Positions 47,507 through 59,460 of a stretch of 64,000 nucleotides of DNA are shown here, one piece after another. The stretch comes from Eunapius fragilis (taxonomy: Eukaryota; Porifera; Demospongiae; Spongillida; Spongillidae). The stretch is from contig OY811982.1 of assembly GCA_963681505.1 (NCBI GenBank), forward strand, positions 8,307,044-8,371,043, read 5' to 3'. The first letter of the stretch is position 1, and the number at the start of each line of letters is the position of its first letter. The translations under genes and the position numbers were made by a program. Under the pieces are notes generated by a model, which was given only the letters and a program-made list of their open reading frames with translations, had not been told where the DNA came from and searched no databases.

Positions 47507-50285
47507 CTAGGTATTTTTGTTGCTGTTCAGGAAAAATTTGAAACCACTGAATGTATGCTGTGATGGTTTCACAGTACCGGTGTTTTTGAAGGAAATTGCG
47601 TGCTTTAGGAAGTATTCAATAGAACAAAGCTGATTTCTTGGTGGAGTTAAAGATGTGTTGAGAGCATAAACACAATTTGATGTTTTGCTGATAGACAGTG
47701 AAGAACTATAATGTTCATTAGTGCTGTGCAATTCTACATCTGCAGCTCTAAGGAATAGCCGGGACACATGTGAAATCGAAGTGTTAACATACAGACTAGT
47801 GTATAATCTAGTCATAGTGTCATGTTGCAAATCCGATAAAGCTCCTTCATTAATACGACCACACAATTGATCCTTGTTATCAGCATTGTAGCTCAGGTCT
47901 GATGCATTTCCAAACCTTTGAGCTAATAACACCTTATATACATTGGAATCAAGTTGCTGCAACTTAAGGGACCCACTACAGGCATTAGAGAAATGTGAGC
48001 CAAGATTTGACACAATATTCTCATACTCATTTGATATAAAATCACAGTCCAACACATATTTTTCCAGTGATTGATGTAGAGTAAATTTTCTCATGACCTG
48101 TACATTGATTGAATGATTATTTGTGGAGTAGGATCCTAGGATTCCGTTGTATATAGGACCAAATTTCAGTACTGATTCTGCTAGATGGCAATGTAGATGC
48201 ATGTTAATACTGCAATGCTCAGGCCCAAGGATTTGTTCAATTAACCTGTTAAATTGAATAAGTAAGGTATGAGCCAGTTTCAGGTTTTCAGTAATTATAA
48301 CCCTGGTGCAGAGGATTGTGCATGCTCTTACATACAGTTCCCACATGGCCATCTGCTGTGTAGGTAGGATATCATTTAATGCATAAACAGTGTAAATTAA
48401 GGTCCAATTTTTCCATTCGTCAGCAGTAAAATCATTAAAGTTGGATGATATTTTTGCTGGAATTCTCCCAACATCTGATGGTGGAATCATTGAGTTAACT
48501 TTGTCTTGTATTACTGCTACATCTTTTGCGTTAATAATATTGGCCTTTTGCCACACTTCCATCATGTGTTTACTAGTTCCTAGAAAAAGATTGTGCATTG
48601 GGTCAATAGCACAGGTTGCAATGATGTCAAAATACGGTAAATCCAGTAATACAGAAAATTTCATACCATGCTCCTGTTCAAAATGTTTTCTTTCAATCTT
48701 TGTCTTGCATTGGAGATATCGTCTTGCATTATTTCTATGGTCAGCATTGCTGCGACAGGGCCATGCATCTAAATCATAACCTGAAAAATCAGTCCGATCA
48801 CCATTTCTTTTAAAGTCTTTTTAAAAACATTTATTGCAGGCTTTTAAAGCATTATGTCCAACAAATCCGCAAACCTTTCTAGACGCAGGTATATCACAAC
48901 ATATTGCAATCAACCTTCCTTTTATAAATGCTTTTTTACCTAATACATCCGGAGAAGTGAACCAAAAACCTTCATCAAGCTTCAAAAGGTCCTGAACTAG
49001 TGGTGTTAGGTATGAATTTAGCACAAGTGTTGGTTCCTTTGGACCGGGAATTAGACCTACAAGTATTGTGTTCTGTTCTTTAAACCGTATTGGTCTGGGT
49101 AAATACGGAATCGATACATATATTGCTCCCATTGAATACGTTCCGTGTTTAAAAGGGTTGAACCAATCAACGTTAAGCATAAATCCAACTGTATTTCCTT
49201 CTCTACCACCTGTACTGTCTTGTAATTCTTTCCACAAACGTCCGTCATAAATGTCAGTAAGTAAACCGTTCACAGATTTATATTCACGCCAGCTGTTAAT
49301 TAGAGCCATAAAACCAGGTTTTTCAAATCTCTCAGACAAATCATTTAAAATGCTCCTATAACAGTAGGTTTTTATAGGAACAAGTTTCTTTCCACCAGAA
49401 GCTAATTACACTTCTTTCAACAGTTTTTCATTACAGGGCTGACGAAAACTCTTTTGTGGATGATGAGGAAATTGAACAAACCTACATTTAGAAGATTCTA
49501 CACCACTACAAAAATCAGAGTTTTGAATACAGTAATTCATATCATATAAAGAATGACACTTTGGGCACACAACGTATTGATAAAAATTGTCATTTATACC
49601 TACACTTCTCTTAGCTGATGAAAGAGACAGTGGGACTTTTATTGTGGGCAGTGATTTGTTTATTTTAAGTAATAAAAACTTTAGAAACTTCAAAAGCACA
49701 TTGACTGCATTATCTGTTACTTTATGCACACTTTTCCAGATCAAAACAAACAGCAGCAGATAACGTGATATTTGTATGCTGGTCAACGAATCACCTGACA
49801 ATTTTGAAGCATCTGATTCAATTTCAAGAACAATATCAACGTGTCCTGAGTTTTCAGGTTCCTCAAACGTAGCTCCATTGTCATCATCCTGAACAGTGAT
49901 GCCATCGTCTTCGATTTCTAGCAGCCCCTATATATGTGCAACATGCAGTTGTTATTGAACGTTATACGCATTACATGCACAACAGTTTAAATAAATACAA
50001 AAAAATATTCCTTACTGCATCGTTGTATTCTGCTTGGTTCTCAGCGTCAGTATCAGAGGCCTCCATATCAGAATCGTCGAAATCTGTATATTCGAGATCG
50101 CTGGCACTGACCTCATCTTGATCAGTTCGGTATTCGCAGTCTACTTCAGATGGTTTAACTGTCATTTGCTTCTGCCACACTCCAGATGTAGTTGAATAGT
50201 ACTTCTTTTTGTGCGCATAGTAAGCTGTTCTACCCAAAGGCAAATCACAATGCGGACAAAGTTTTCGTTTTTTAGTTCCTTGCAT
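47507..50285 (-). pseudogene. En/Spm (CACTA) transposase, TNP2-like
   Basis: The first exon starts at 50285 with a C-x2-C finger-like MQGTKKRKLCPHCDLPLG and an acidic stretch, ending at a GTAAGG donor near 50016. An AG acceptor near 49928 opens the main exon. Landmarks in one frame are CPKCHSLYD, FMLNVDWFNPFKHGTYSMGA, CCDIPASRKVCGFVGHNALK with CNKC, IATCAIDPMHNLFLGTSKHM, ADEWKNWTLIYTVYALND and HLHCHLAESVLKFGPIYN, the DPMHNLFLG and HCHLAES blocks being characteristic of metazoan En/Spm transposases. Two in-frame TAA codons (49408 and 48823) interrupt an otherwise continuous frame of about 800 codons, so it is inactive unless read through. It lies inside CACTA ends with an ACG duplication. Confidence 0.85.
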
Positions 50286-50440
50286 CTTGCGATCTTAGCG
50301 ATATATGATGTACGTAAACGCAGCCAATTCAAATTTAAAGGTGCTACTTTCACTCTAGATCTAGATCTGGATGTATAACGCGCATGCTCTGATAATTTGT
50401 GCACGTGTTGGAAAATAGGTGATTAAGGCGGGACAATTCT
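50286..50440. promoter_or_regulatory. Bidirectional intergenic region of En/Spm element B
   Basis: The short interval between divergently oriented transposase and accessory genes presumably holds both promoters. A direct CTAGATCTAGATCTGGAT stretch lies at about 50356-50373. No TATA box is clear. Confidence 0.3.
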
Positions 50441-51758
50441 ATGGGACTCGTACTCCTCCATCAAGTAAAGGAATTAAGCTCACAATCAACCCCAGTACGA
50501 AATGGAAGCAAAGGAAAGTCTCCTGGTGTATCACAGTTACAAAATAGATCTTTGCAGCCAACTGCATTGGAACTATCTGGTTCTCAGACAGTTGCAGCTT
50601 GTGATGAAAGGTCTTCACTAGCTGAAGTAATACGGATCAGCCAGGTCCATGATAAAGCGATTCAAGCGTTGCGGACCATGGTAGAAGATCAAAACACTAA
50701 AATAGCATCAATAACAACTGCTGTGGAAGATATGGGGAAAAAGATGGAATCACACATCGTACCGAAGAAAACCGAAAGGAGTAAGGCAGTTCCTAAGATT
50801 TACTGGTAAGCTGTTCGAGTCACACTCACAATGTCATATTACTGCTACTCTCTTACCAAACCAGGACAAAGTGAAGATACTGTATGGTTCTATGGATGCA
50901 GCGGCGTTCGAGTTGTCACAAAGGTATATATACAACCCGCGTGGCAGTACATATTTTATCGCTTTTTTTGTAACACAGATCCGACAGTGAGCACAATAGA
51001 AGAGCGTTCAATTTCATAAAGAAGGAACTCGCCGTGCAAGGATACACCTCTACTATCGCGCATAGTACGCTGGATGTGTATAGATTATTAACGTACGCGT
51101 GCATGCAAATAACTTCAGTCTCACGTAACGATCAGAAGCTGTACGAAGACACTTTGAGACACTACAGCGAGCACATCGCGACTCAAATGCGGAAGGAGAG
51201 GAGCTAGACAAAGTGAACCAATCGCGCCAAAAAAAGAAAAAGGCTTCACGCTCTCACAGGGGAACAACATGCATGAATTGACACATTTACATGTATATTC
51301 ATTCTGACAGCTCTTTAGCCGCGCCAAGCTGTAGTAAGGCCGAATGAAAAGGCTTTGTGGGATGGACTGTCGGTCTATTACATGACCGACGAAAGTGATA
51401 ACAGTGATGACGGCAGCATTGTTAAGCACAAGTTACCGTGGCGGTCTGAGAGTAAGTTAATGTGCTTAGATGCTAACTGATTGCCTTTACGCACCGAGCG
51501 TCAAAATTCATCGTGATTATACACTTTTCAGCGCTTGATGCCTTTATGGAAACTCTCGATAAGCGCCAGGAGAGTACTAGAGGCTCATGCTGGGTTGAAG
51601 GAAAGAAACGAGTACTCGGCTCGCCCTCAAAGAGGCCTCCTCCACAAGAAGAATGCCCCAGTAACTTCATGAGAGCTTTATATGTGGCCGGTGGTCCTGA
51701 AGATGAGGAAACACGTGGAGGTGATGAGGACTTTGATCTTACCAAATGGAATAGCTAG
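50441..51758 (+). CDS. Second En/Spm gene (accessory protein), multi-exon
   Basis: Transcribed divergently from the transposase, with about 155 bp between the starts. Exon candidates are 50441-50804 (GTAAGC donor; coiled-coil-like RISQVHDKAIQALRTMVEDQ), 50865-50923, 50979 onward (reading AFNFIKKELAVQGYTSTIAH), an exon with YYMTDESDNSDDGSIV and KLPWRSE before a GTAAGT donor at about 51451, and 51532-51758 (LDAFMETLDKRQ, SKRPPPQEECP). The acidic linker, then LPWRS, a short helix and a Pro-rich SxRP tail resembles a protein repeatedly found beside animal En/Spm transposases. Joining the first two exons as drawn gives a stop, so the model is incomplete or broken. Confidence 0.5.
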
Positions 51759-52742
51759 ACTGTTGTTATTTTTTCATTTTATTGCAGCTGAATATGTATG
51801 CATGTCATTCTATGAAAGTTTGCCGCTACATTTACTAGCGGACCAGGGGTGCGCATGCGTATACGTAACCCAGGTAGTCTAGCTTCAAGTATGCAGAACA
51901 GTAAACAACTCGAATGCATGACATGCACAGAGCCTGCACACGTTCATCTGAAGTATGCAGACAGGTGACAACAAATATACTGAATCCATATGCAGACCAC
52001 GATATTATACGTATAAGTGAAGTGTTCGTTCTGAGACGTGTACAGATCCTGCATACGAGGCGTGTGAAATACAGCCCACGTGTCGAGTGCAGACACATAT
52101 CGATCAATATAGGTGCAATATACAGGGCTGTATACGGTATACTGTCGCGCCGTGACGTGTGTGAACACGATGAGGTAGGTGTACATTAGAGATGGTGTAC
52201 TGATTTTAGTACCAGGGGTGGATGCAGGAATTGAATGAGGGGGGTGTCCATAATGAATATTTGATGAGTGCATAGGGTATGGGGAGCGCAATAAGCTCCC
52301 CCACGAGGTCTGGGACGGAGCCTCAGGAGCCAACGCTTGAAAATAAAACTTGCTTAGCGCAGTTTAGATGCACTTGAAATGGCCATACATCGTCATAATG
52401 TACTTAGCTCAGTTGCATTTAAACTATAGTCCAATAGAAAGTACTTCATTTCATATATGGGAAAATATCCGCGAAATAAAGGGTGTATCAAATTATCCGA
52501 TCTTAGGTCCTCTACAACTTATGCACTTGAAATTGGATGGCATGAATTTCTAATAGCGCTTATATGCGTCAACCTCGGCGCTCGTTTCTGAAAATTTTTT
52601 GTATCATTGCGTTAGGTCCATATATGCTTGCTGCAAGCATTGTCTGTTCGAAACCGTGCTATATAATGCTGAATGCGTTATTGCAAGTGTCAAGCAATGC
52701 ACTTAAAGCCAGAATGACACGACATGTATAATGTATAATGAT

Positions 52743-53021
52743 ACAAGTAATAAAAACATTCTCTACACGAGAAGGTTGGTGGTATATAGGAATCAAAGGT
52801 GATGGTGGTGCAAAAAGCAAGGGAACAAGGCTTCTGATTGAAAAGGAAAAATGAAATAGACCTATATTAGCAGCATGTTGTCATATTTAAATGTGCGTGC
52901 TAATATAGGTCTATTTCACTTTTCAATCAGAAGCCTTGTTCCCTTGCTTTTTACACCACCATCACCTTTGATTCCTATATACCACCAACCTTCTCGTGTA
53001 GAGAATGTTTTTATTACTTGT
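52743..53021. mobile_element. 279-bp hairpin (foldback MITE)
   Basis: Near-perfect palindrome. ACAAGTAATAAAAACATTC begins the left arm, and its reverse complement ends the right arm at 53021. The arms are about 130 bp with a loop of about 20 bp. A diverged partial relative lies at 1820-1985. Sequence 53022-54095, also absent from copy 1 of the host element, holds no recognised gene except a (GAA)/(GAC)n run at 53822-53862. Confidence 0.9.
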
Positions 53022-53821
53022 TTCCTAAATTTTTCTGGTGGATTTGGTATTGTATTTTGCTCTTGAAAAGCATAGAATCAGGTAGCATAAACGTAACTTG
53101 CGCGATGATGACAGGTTTATATTAGAATCTGCAATTCTGTTGAGGTGTGCACCAAATATTACACTAGTCCCCGGACTATCTCCATTGATATTGATAAAGG
53201 TTAAAAGCGAAGACAAAGGATAGATGTACTCTAAGTAAACTGATCTCACGCTATTATCAGGTAAATCATGCACCACAATACATGACCAAATTGACGTATG
53301 TACACATTTCAAACAGCGCATATTAAAACGGAGAGACGCAGTATCTCTAACCGCTGTAACTAAACTATTCCTTCCATTTTAGCGATATACCATGCATGCT
53401 CATAATTTATCGATCCAACATTTATCGATGCCGTAATGTACCTTTGGGTGGTCGTTTTGTTGTTCCTTTCGGTACCGCGCTTGACATACGCACGTTTGGC
53501 AGATCTGGCAGCTTATTTCCACTTTTAAATGCTCGAGTTGGAATCAGAATTGTCCTTGAGATTGCATGGTAAAACCATCGAATTTGATAACGCTGGTTAT
53601 ATTATACTGGTGCGTCATGAACATTGTGATAGCTGATGTAATGTGCTATTTGTAGATCAACACCAAATAAGGTACAACTAGCTTCAGCTAATTGCCCGAT
53701 CGGTTAGGCGTCTAACAGACTAACAGATACCTGAAGATAACATGCGGACACATCCTGAAGCGATTGGTACACATGGCGTGCTTTACAAACGTTCCTGTCG
53801 TGAGTTATGCTATCCCGAAGG

Positions 53822-53862
53822 AAGAAGAAGAAGACGACGACGACGACGACGACGACGACGGA
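53822..53862. repeat. (GAA)n/(GAC)n microsatellite
   Basis: Trinucleotide run giving Glu/Asp in one frame. The surrounding 69-codon frame has no recognisable domain. Confidence 0.85.
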
Positions 53863-54660
53863 GGAGAAATTTTAGGTGGGACTGGGTACGGACGATGGGG
53901 ACGAGTATTTTTGTTCTCTAAAAGTACACCGTCTTACGACACATATATAACGCAGAACTGTTCTCCTTTTTGATATTGCTTGATTGCCACTAAAAGCGAA
54001 GCGACCCGACTCTTGGCTGTCCCGCTAGACGCGAGTGACGTTTTTAATGACATTCATGATACTGCAGGATTCCTATATGGAACCTACTCGCGTAGGTTCC
54101 GATGCAACATGGCATATACTTTGATTACTCGAACAAGATACATTCTTCTCTTATTTTTACTACTATACTGTTGGCAAATTAGGTTAACACCCAATTTCAA
54201 TATCATTACGCAAGTGCATTAAAGTTAGACCGGCAAGTCGCTCAGTACTCATTGAACTATGAATATAACTTTTTAACCTTCACTGACAATACGGCGAACT
54301 CTCATGCTAAATGATTACCTGTTTCCTTCGCAGCTCGTTTTGATAAAAATGTGAGTATCGTTGCTGACCGATTTGTCGACATGATAAAAATAAACCAGAA
54401 GCGATATGGTTAATCAGTATACTTTTATGACGTTAATTAATTCATGATCAGCTGGAAGGGAGGTGTCCGGACACCCTGGACCCCCCACATCCGCCTCTGT
54501 AAATTATACCCATCTGCTCTTTTCCCAAAGGTAAGGTCTGAGCATTCCACAATGTTGTTATGAAGCTCCAATTAGAACCACTCTTGCAATAATCCATTAA
54601 GCTTACAATACACACACTAAAAATATCACAAAAAGTCCCATATAATGTTCTTTTTTGAAA

Positions 54661-57032
54661 CTATAGAGCTACACTACTCGACATCAGTCTACTTTCAATG
54701 GCATCAGCCAATGTACACAGGTCTATCTCCCTCAACACACCTATCAGTGTTGACCAAGCTACAGGCTGTGCTCCCTTCCCTTGTAGCCATTTTCTAAAAA
54801 TGGCCATGTTGATCTCCTCAGAATTCAGTAAATGTTCTTGCTTTAGTGCCTGTACAATAGCTCCAGTCTCATCTTTCAGAAGGAAGATCCCTAACTTGGA
54901 GTATTTTGTTCCCACAAGTTCAGCCACATTGAATGCTTCCTCTTTGACTTTGAAGGACAGTAACTCCCTCAGCTTGGGTTTTGCTAAGAATATAAAGAAC
55001 AGCAGGTATACCACTTTGCAGTATACAAACCATTACTGAATGTATCATAAATTAAGACCTTACAAATACCTACATGCCCAAAAGTAGAAGTATGTATAAA
55101 ATCATAATAAATAGATGTTACAGTAGTGAAACAATACAATACCTGTGCATACATGTACTCCTGTATACTGATGCTATAACAAATCATTGGCATAATCAAA
55201 TATAAACCTGATACATGGCACACATTTGCTTAAAAAACCTGTGATCATCACTAATTGTCAGTTGTTATACATTGCCTGGGACAATTAAAACTAACGATGG
55301 TTATGAATTCATTAAATCATATGGCACAAACTGGTCATAAGTGAACAAACCATTCAGTAGGCTTGATTGCTGTTCAAGGGGAATATTTTCAGTACCTGTA
55401 GAATTAAAGATTAAACCCATAGGTACATATCCCCAACACCTTACCATTCACAGCAATAGACACAAGACGAGGAAGACATGGCTCAACACTGGTCCAATTA
55501 TTTAGATTTACCACTTTGTTATTGGTGTCCACAACTGTAGAGTCACTATCTTTGAGAGCATCACTAAGATGGGAGAGCTTAACTCTTGTCAGTGTATCCA
55601 GAGAACAGCCTTGTGTGAACACAGAGCTAGCCTTACTAGGGTCCACAATGTATTCTGTGGCTGGGATGGATGGAGAGAACTGAGTGAGGGTGGCCTTGAT
55701 GGTTTGGAGAACAGGAATCAGATCATTGCAATATTTAGAATTAGGGAAGGACATGACCAAGAAGAGACATCTTGACTCCTTCATCAACTCAATGATAGTG
55801 CTCACACCTTTTACACTATTCCAACTAATGCCACACCTCCACACCTTGCATTGGCGATCATTAACGTGAATAATTGCATCATGTTTTTGATCTGGAAGAC
55901 ATAACTCATGTGCCAGTTTAAGCATGAATTTATGAAGGAAGCGATTTGGAAAGAACTGATGGATACTGTCAGTATGCAATAGCCATCCAAAGCAGCTCTC
56001 AGGAGTTGCTATGTCACCTGGACCAAAACATGGCCTATCTTCTCTTATGAGAGGAGGGAAAAATAACAGATCAGATGATGATGGACCTTGAGGTGCCATG
56101 TTTGTGCTGATACTCTCTAGGCTAATACGTTGGCATAACTGCAGTTTAATTAGAAACTGAACAATCATTGCATTGTTGTGGTTAGGGAAGTGACTCCCAA
56201 GTACATCCATTGGGATGATCCCAGTGTTGCTGGCTATGGGGAGGTGCTCTTTGAAGGATGAAGGAGCAAATAAGGCTCCACTGACCTTCTCAAGCAATGT
56301 CTCCTGGTCAAGGACTATCCAGCTATCATCATTATCAGTATCAAGGAAGACAATAAATCCCTTTTCTGCCAAGGTGGTCATGAGTGAGATAATTTCAGAA
56401 GCATTGGCTGGAAGGACTCGTGGTACTTCCTTTTCAAGAAGAGACATGAGTAATGACAATGATATAACCTCTTTGTCAGAAGGAACCTTGTCATTCAAGA
56501 AAGCATACATCAGATGATTAGTGAGAGAGATGGCTGGAGAACGTTGCCCCACTTTATTATTGATCCCATTAAGCAAACAAAGAAAGCCTTTTAGATTGTC
56601 ACCACAACATTCAATGGTATTAAGAGCAATGAACCCTTCAAAGATAAGCTTTTTAAATATATCCTTCCCTAGCTGTTTTAATTTTTCTCGAAGCTCTGTT
56701 AGATAATCCTTCTTCACCTTGTCTACATGTGTGCCTACCACTATGACAGATGATGGTTGAGAGCATTGGTGACATACATTGCTTATCATGTCAGACCAGT
56801 AGTACATCTGTGCAGTGATCCCAACTATGCCCCCCACACTGACATCCACCAGCATGAGGAAGGTGGAGGGACTTGTGAGGGAAATGGCCTCCAGTAGAGA
56901 ACAGTGACTTGAGTAGTAGGTGTGGTGGCCTGCTAAGTCATACAGTATCATGTTGGAGTCAGAGTTCTTAACTTGGTATGAAACTATACCAGCTGTTAGT
57001 GGTTTAGCAACCTCATCAAGATCAAGCGTTTG
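54661..57032 (-). CDS. Roc-COR-Death domain protein (ROCO family), 3' exons
   Basis: Main exon 57032-55436: after an AG acceptor it reads QTLDLDEVAKPLTAGIVSYQ, then the Roc GTPase G3 motif DLAGHHTYYSSH (DxxG) and a G4-like VVGTHVDKVKK. The COR domain follows (LTNHLMYAFLNDKVP ... FIVFLDTDNDDSWIVLDQET ... FFPPLI). A GTAAGG donor after VSIAVN joins an AG acceptor at about 54988 to the last exon. That exon encodes a Death domain (KPKLRELLSFKVKEEAFNVA ... FRKWLQGKGAQPVAWSTLIG ... LADAIESRL) and stops at 54661. Roc-COR plus Death is the architecture of DAPK1/MFHAS-like signalling proteins. The P-loop and any ankyrin, LRR or kinase part should lie in exons above 57.03 kb, which I could not find. The frame is open throughout, so this is probably a live host gene. 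Confidence 0.85.
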
Positions 57033-57534
57033 CTGTAGTGAGGTTATGTATTACTGAGTAATAACCACATTCTGTAAGCTTAGCATATCACACCTGTCAT
57101 ATGCACATATGCATGTATCATATACATTAGTGCAAAAAGGGCACGCGACTGCAGCTGGCGCCAATGTGGTCATAAATTTATATTATGATGAATAATAGTA
57201 TAATCAGCTAACTCATGACATTAACAATTGAAACTAACATCTGTGCCGGTGTAACGGGATTACACTTCTCCCTAACAATTGTGCATGCAGACCAAACATC
57301 CTCCGAAAAGGCACCTCATATATGTGAGCTGGTTACTTGGATTTGTCTCTCACAGGCAGCATGTCCTGTTCGTACCCTGTCTGCCCAAATTCTCTAGCAA
57401 ACGGTGTCTTCCCAGGATTTATGGATTATCAAGATGGATTGGTTCTGATTATAGACGTTGTGTCATGCAAAGTGAAACTTATACACATGTAGGTGCAACT
57501 ATAGAGCGGTATATAGTGCTAGATGAATGATTCC

Positions 57535-59460
57535 GTATGACCAGAATGATTTTCTACAATCTGTGGGACTGCAATTTTAGTTGCTCTCTTACACTGGCAC
57601 AGTACTTGTCAATCATCAGTCGTATATACAAGCACTAATAGATGCAAGCCACCGGTATAAGTTAGTGCAAAATGAATTATTTCGTATGTTATTAACAGGG
57701 ATTTTCTGTAATCGGTGAGCCTACTATTGTGAACACCCTTTACACACACTTGCTAGTTTCTGTCAATGGAAGCACTAACTGCAAACCAGTTTCGTATGTT
57801 AACTAGGATTTATTACAATCGGTGAACCTACAATTGTAAACACCGTTACACACACTTACTGGTTTTTAGTCCTACGTTCTGTCAATGCATGCAGGCACTA
57901 ACCGATACAAACTGTATACGTTAGTGCAAAGGGGTTATTTACGCACGCAAACAAGGATTTTATGTGATTGGTAAGCCTGAGATTGCACAAATTCTCGTGC
58001 AGAGTACTTTTGGTAATAACTTCGTCAGTTTTAAGTTAGTTGCCACTAACTGATATGCAAGCCAGTCTGGGCCCGTATACGTTAGCCTGGTAGGCCACAA
58101 CGGAGGAAAGGATTAGTAACAAAAAAATGAATTCACATATCTTCGGCCATAGCACATGCCAGATTTTAATCACTTTTACAATGACATTGTTCTATCAGTG
58201 ATTATAAACCATAACTGAAACAAATCTGTAACCAATAATGCTAAGGTTGCATGCTTTATTTATGACTGCTATAGCTGAGTCAATTTGGCCCAAGTGCAGA
58301 ATGAACAATTTTGTATTCTAACAATGACTGATTTTCTATACTCGGTAAGCCAGCGACTATATAGCCTCCTGCATGCAGAGAATCTATTCATTGATCTTAA
58401 AATGTATCAATGCAGTACAAAGTCAGTGAGGACATGTACAGGAAATCATCGTTAGAATAAGAAATAATTTGTTTGGCCTAATCAATATCACACAAGCACT
58501 AACTGATATTTAAGTCAGTCTGGTGCAAGGTGATATGTAACAGCAATCTTCTATAATCACGAGCCTGCAATTGTAAACACCATTAAACACACATGGTGGC
58601 TTTAGTGTTACATTCTGTTGATGCAAGCACTAAACGATGCAAACCAGTCTGGACCCGTATACGTTAGTGCAAGGGGGTTAATTACGCATGCAAACAAGGA
58701 TTTTATGTATTTGATAAGCCTGGGATTGTAGAAGCGTTTGTGCAGCATACCTTTGGTTAAATTTTCTTCAGTTTTAAGTTAGTTATGTCAACCCAAATAC
58801 TAACTTCCATGCAAGCCAGTTTGTGCCTGTGCACAATAGTACAAGAGGATCAATTTCGTATGTTCACAGGGATTCTTTTAATAACTTTTGAGCACACAAT
58901 TGTAGGCATCCTTACACACACTTTGTATCTGTTTTTAGTCTTAACTTTTGTCAATGCAGGAACTAACCAATACAAGCCAGTGAGAGTGGTGGACCCATAT
59001 ACATTAGTGCAAGATGACTAGTTCCTTATGGATTTTATGTTATTAATATAAGCCTGACATTGTAGACACTGTGGTGACAGTACCTTGGGTAATAATCTCA
59101 TCAGTTTTTGTTAAGCAAACGCAAGCATGCAGTAACTGACAACTATATGCCCCATAACGTTAGTGCAAGATCAACAATTCCCTAATACAAAAATTGGATT
59201 TTTCTGCAAACAGTAGATTGCAATGGCTGAAGTTCTCATTAAGAGTGCCTGTTGAAAGAAAGTTTATTAGTCTGTCAACACATTCAAGTGGACCCTATTT
59301 TCATAAGAAATTAGTCACGTATACAAGTTCACTATCAGTTAGTGCTTGCATTGGCAGACTTACGTAAAAAGGTACTGTGCAAGTGTATATGAGAACGTCT
59401 ACAATTTCAGGCTCACAGATTATAGAAATCCCTGTTTACATACAAAATTGATCACCTTGC
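57535..59460. repeat. Degenerate tandem array (about 150-200 bp units) with inverted last unit
   Basis: Roughly ten diverged units share AGGGATTTTCTGTAATCGGT, GCCTGCAATTGTA, ACACACTT.CT.GTTT, TGTCAATGCA, GCACTAACTGATACAA and CCCGTATACGTTAGTGCAAG. Unit starts lie near 57540, 57706, 57810, 57955, 58330, 58540, 58700, 58872, 59030 and 59200. At 59330-59455 a unit appears in reverse orientation. This may be an element with repeated subterminal units, or a satellite within or beside the ROCO gene. Confidence 0.7.

Larger units (their letters stand above)
43447..52154. mobile_element. En/Spm (CACTA) element B, 8.7 kb, with transposase
   Basis: The left end is CACTGCGTGGCATAGTACC; the right end as reverse complement is CACGGCGCGACAGTATACC. 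Both are followed by GTAT.CAG and flanked by a perfect 3-bp duplication ACG (43444-43446, 52155-52157). Subterminal TATGCAGA(C) motifs repeat near both ends, as in element A, so A and B are one family. Inside are a minus-strand En/Spm transposase, a divergent plus-strand second gene, a 150-160 bp tandem repeat and an inserted non-LTR retrotransposon tail. The right terminus has T-to-G at the fourth base. Confidence 0.92.
52213..54499 (-). mobile_element. hAT-like TIR element, copy 2, with internal insertion
   Basis: The ends CAGGGGTGGATGCAGG (52213) and the reverse complement of CAGAGGCGGATGTGGGG (54499) match copy 1 at 23055-24022, inverted. The two copies align over 52213-52742 and about 54096-54499. 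The intervening 1.35 kb is absent from copy 1 and begins with the hairpin element. Flanks TTTAGTAC and TAAATTAT show no duplication. No transposase is seen. Confidence 0.7.
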
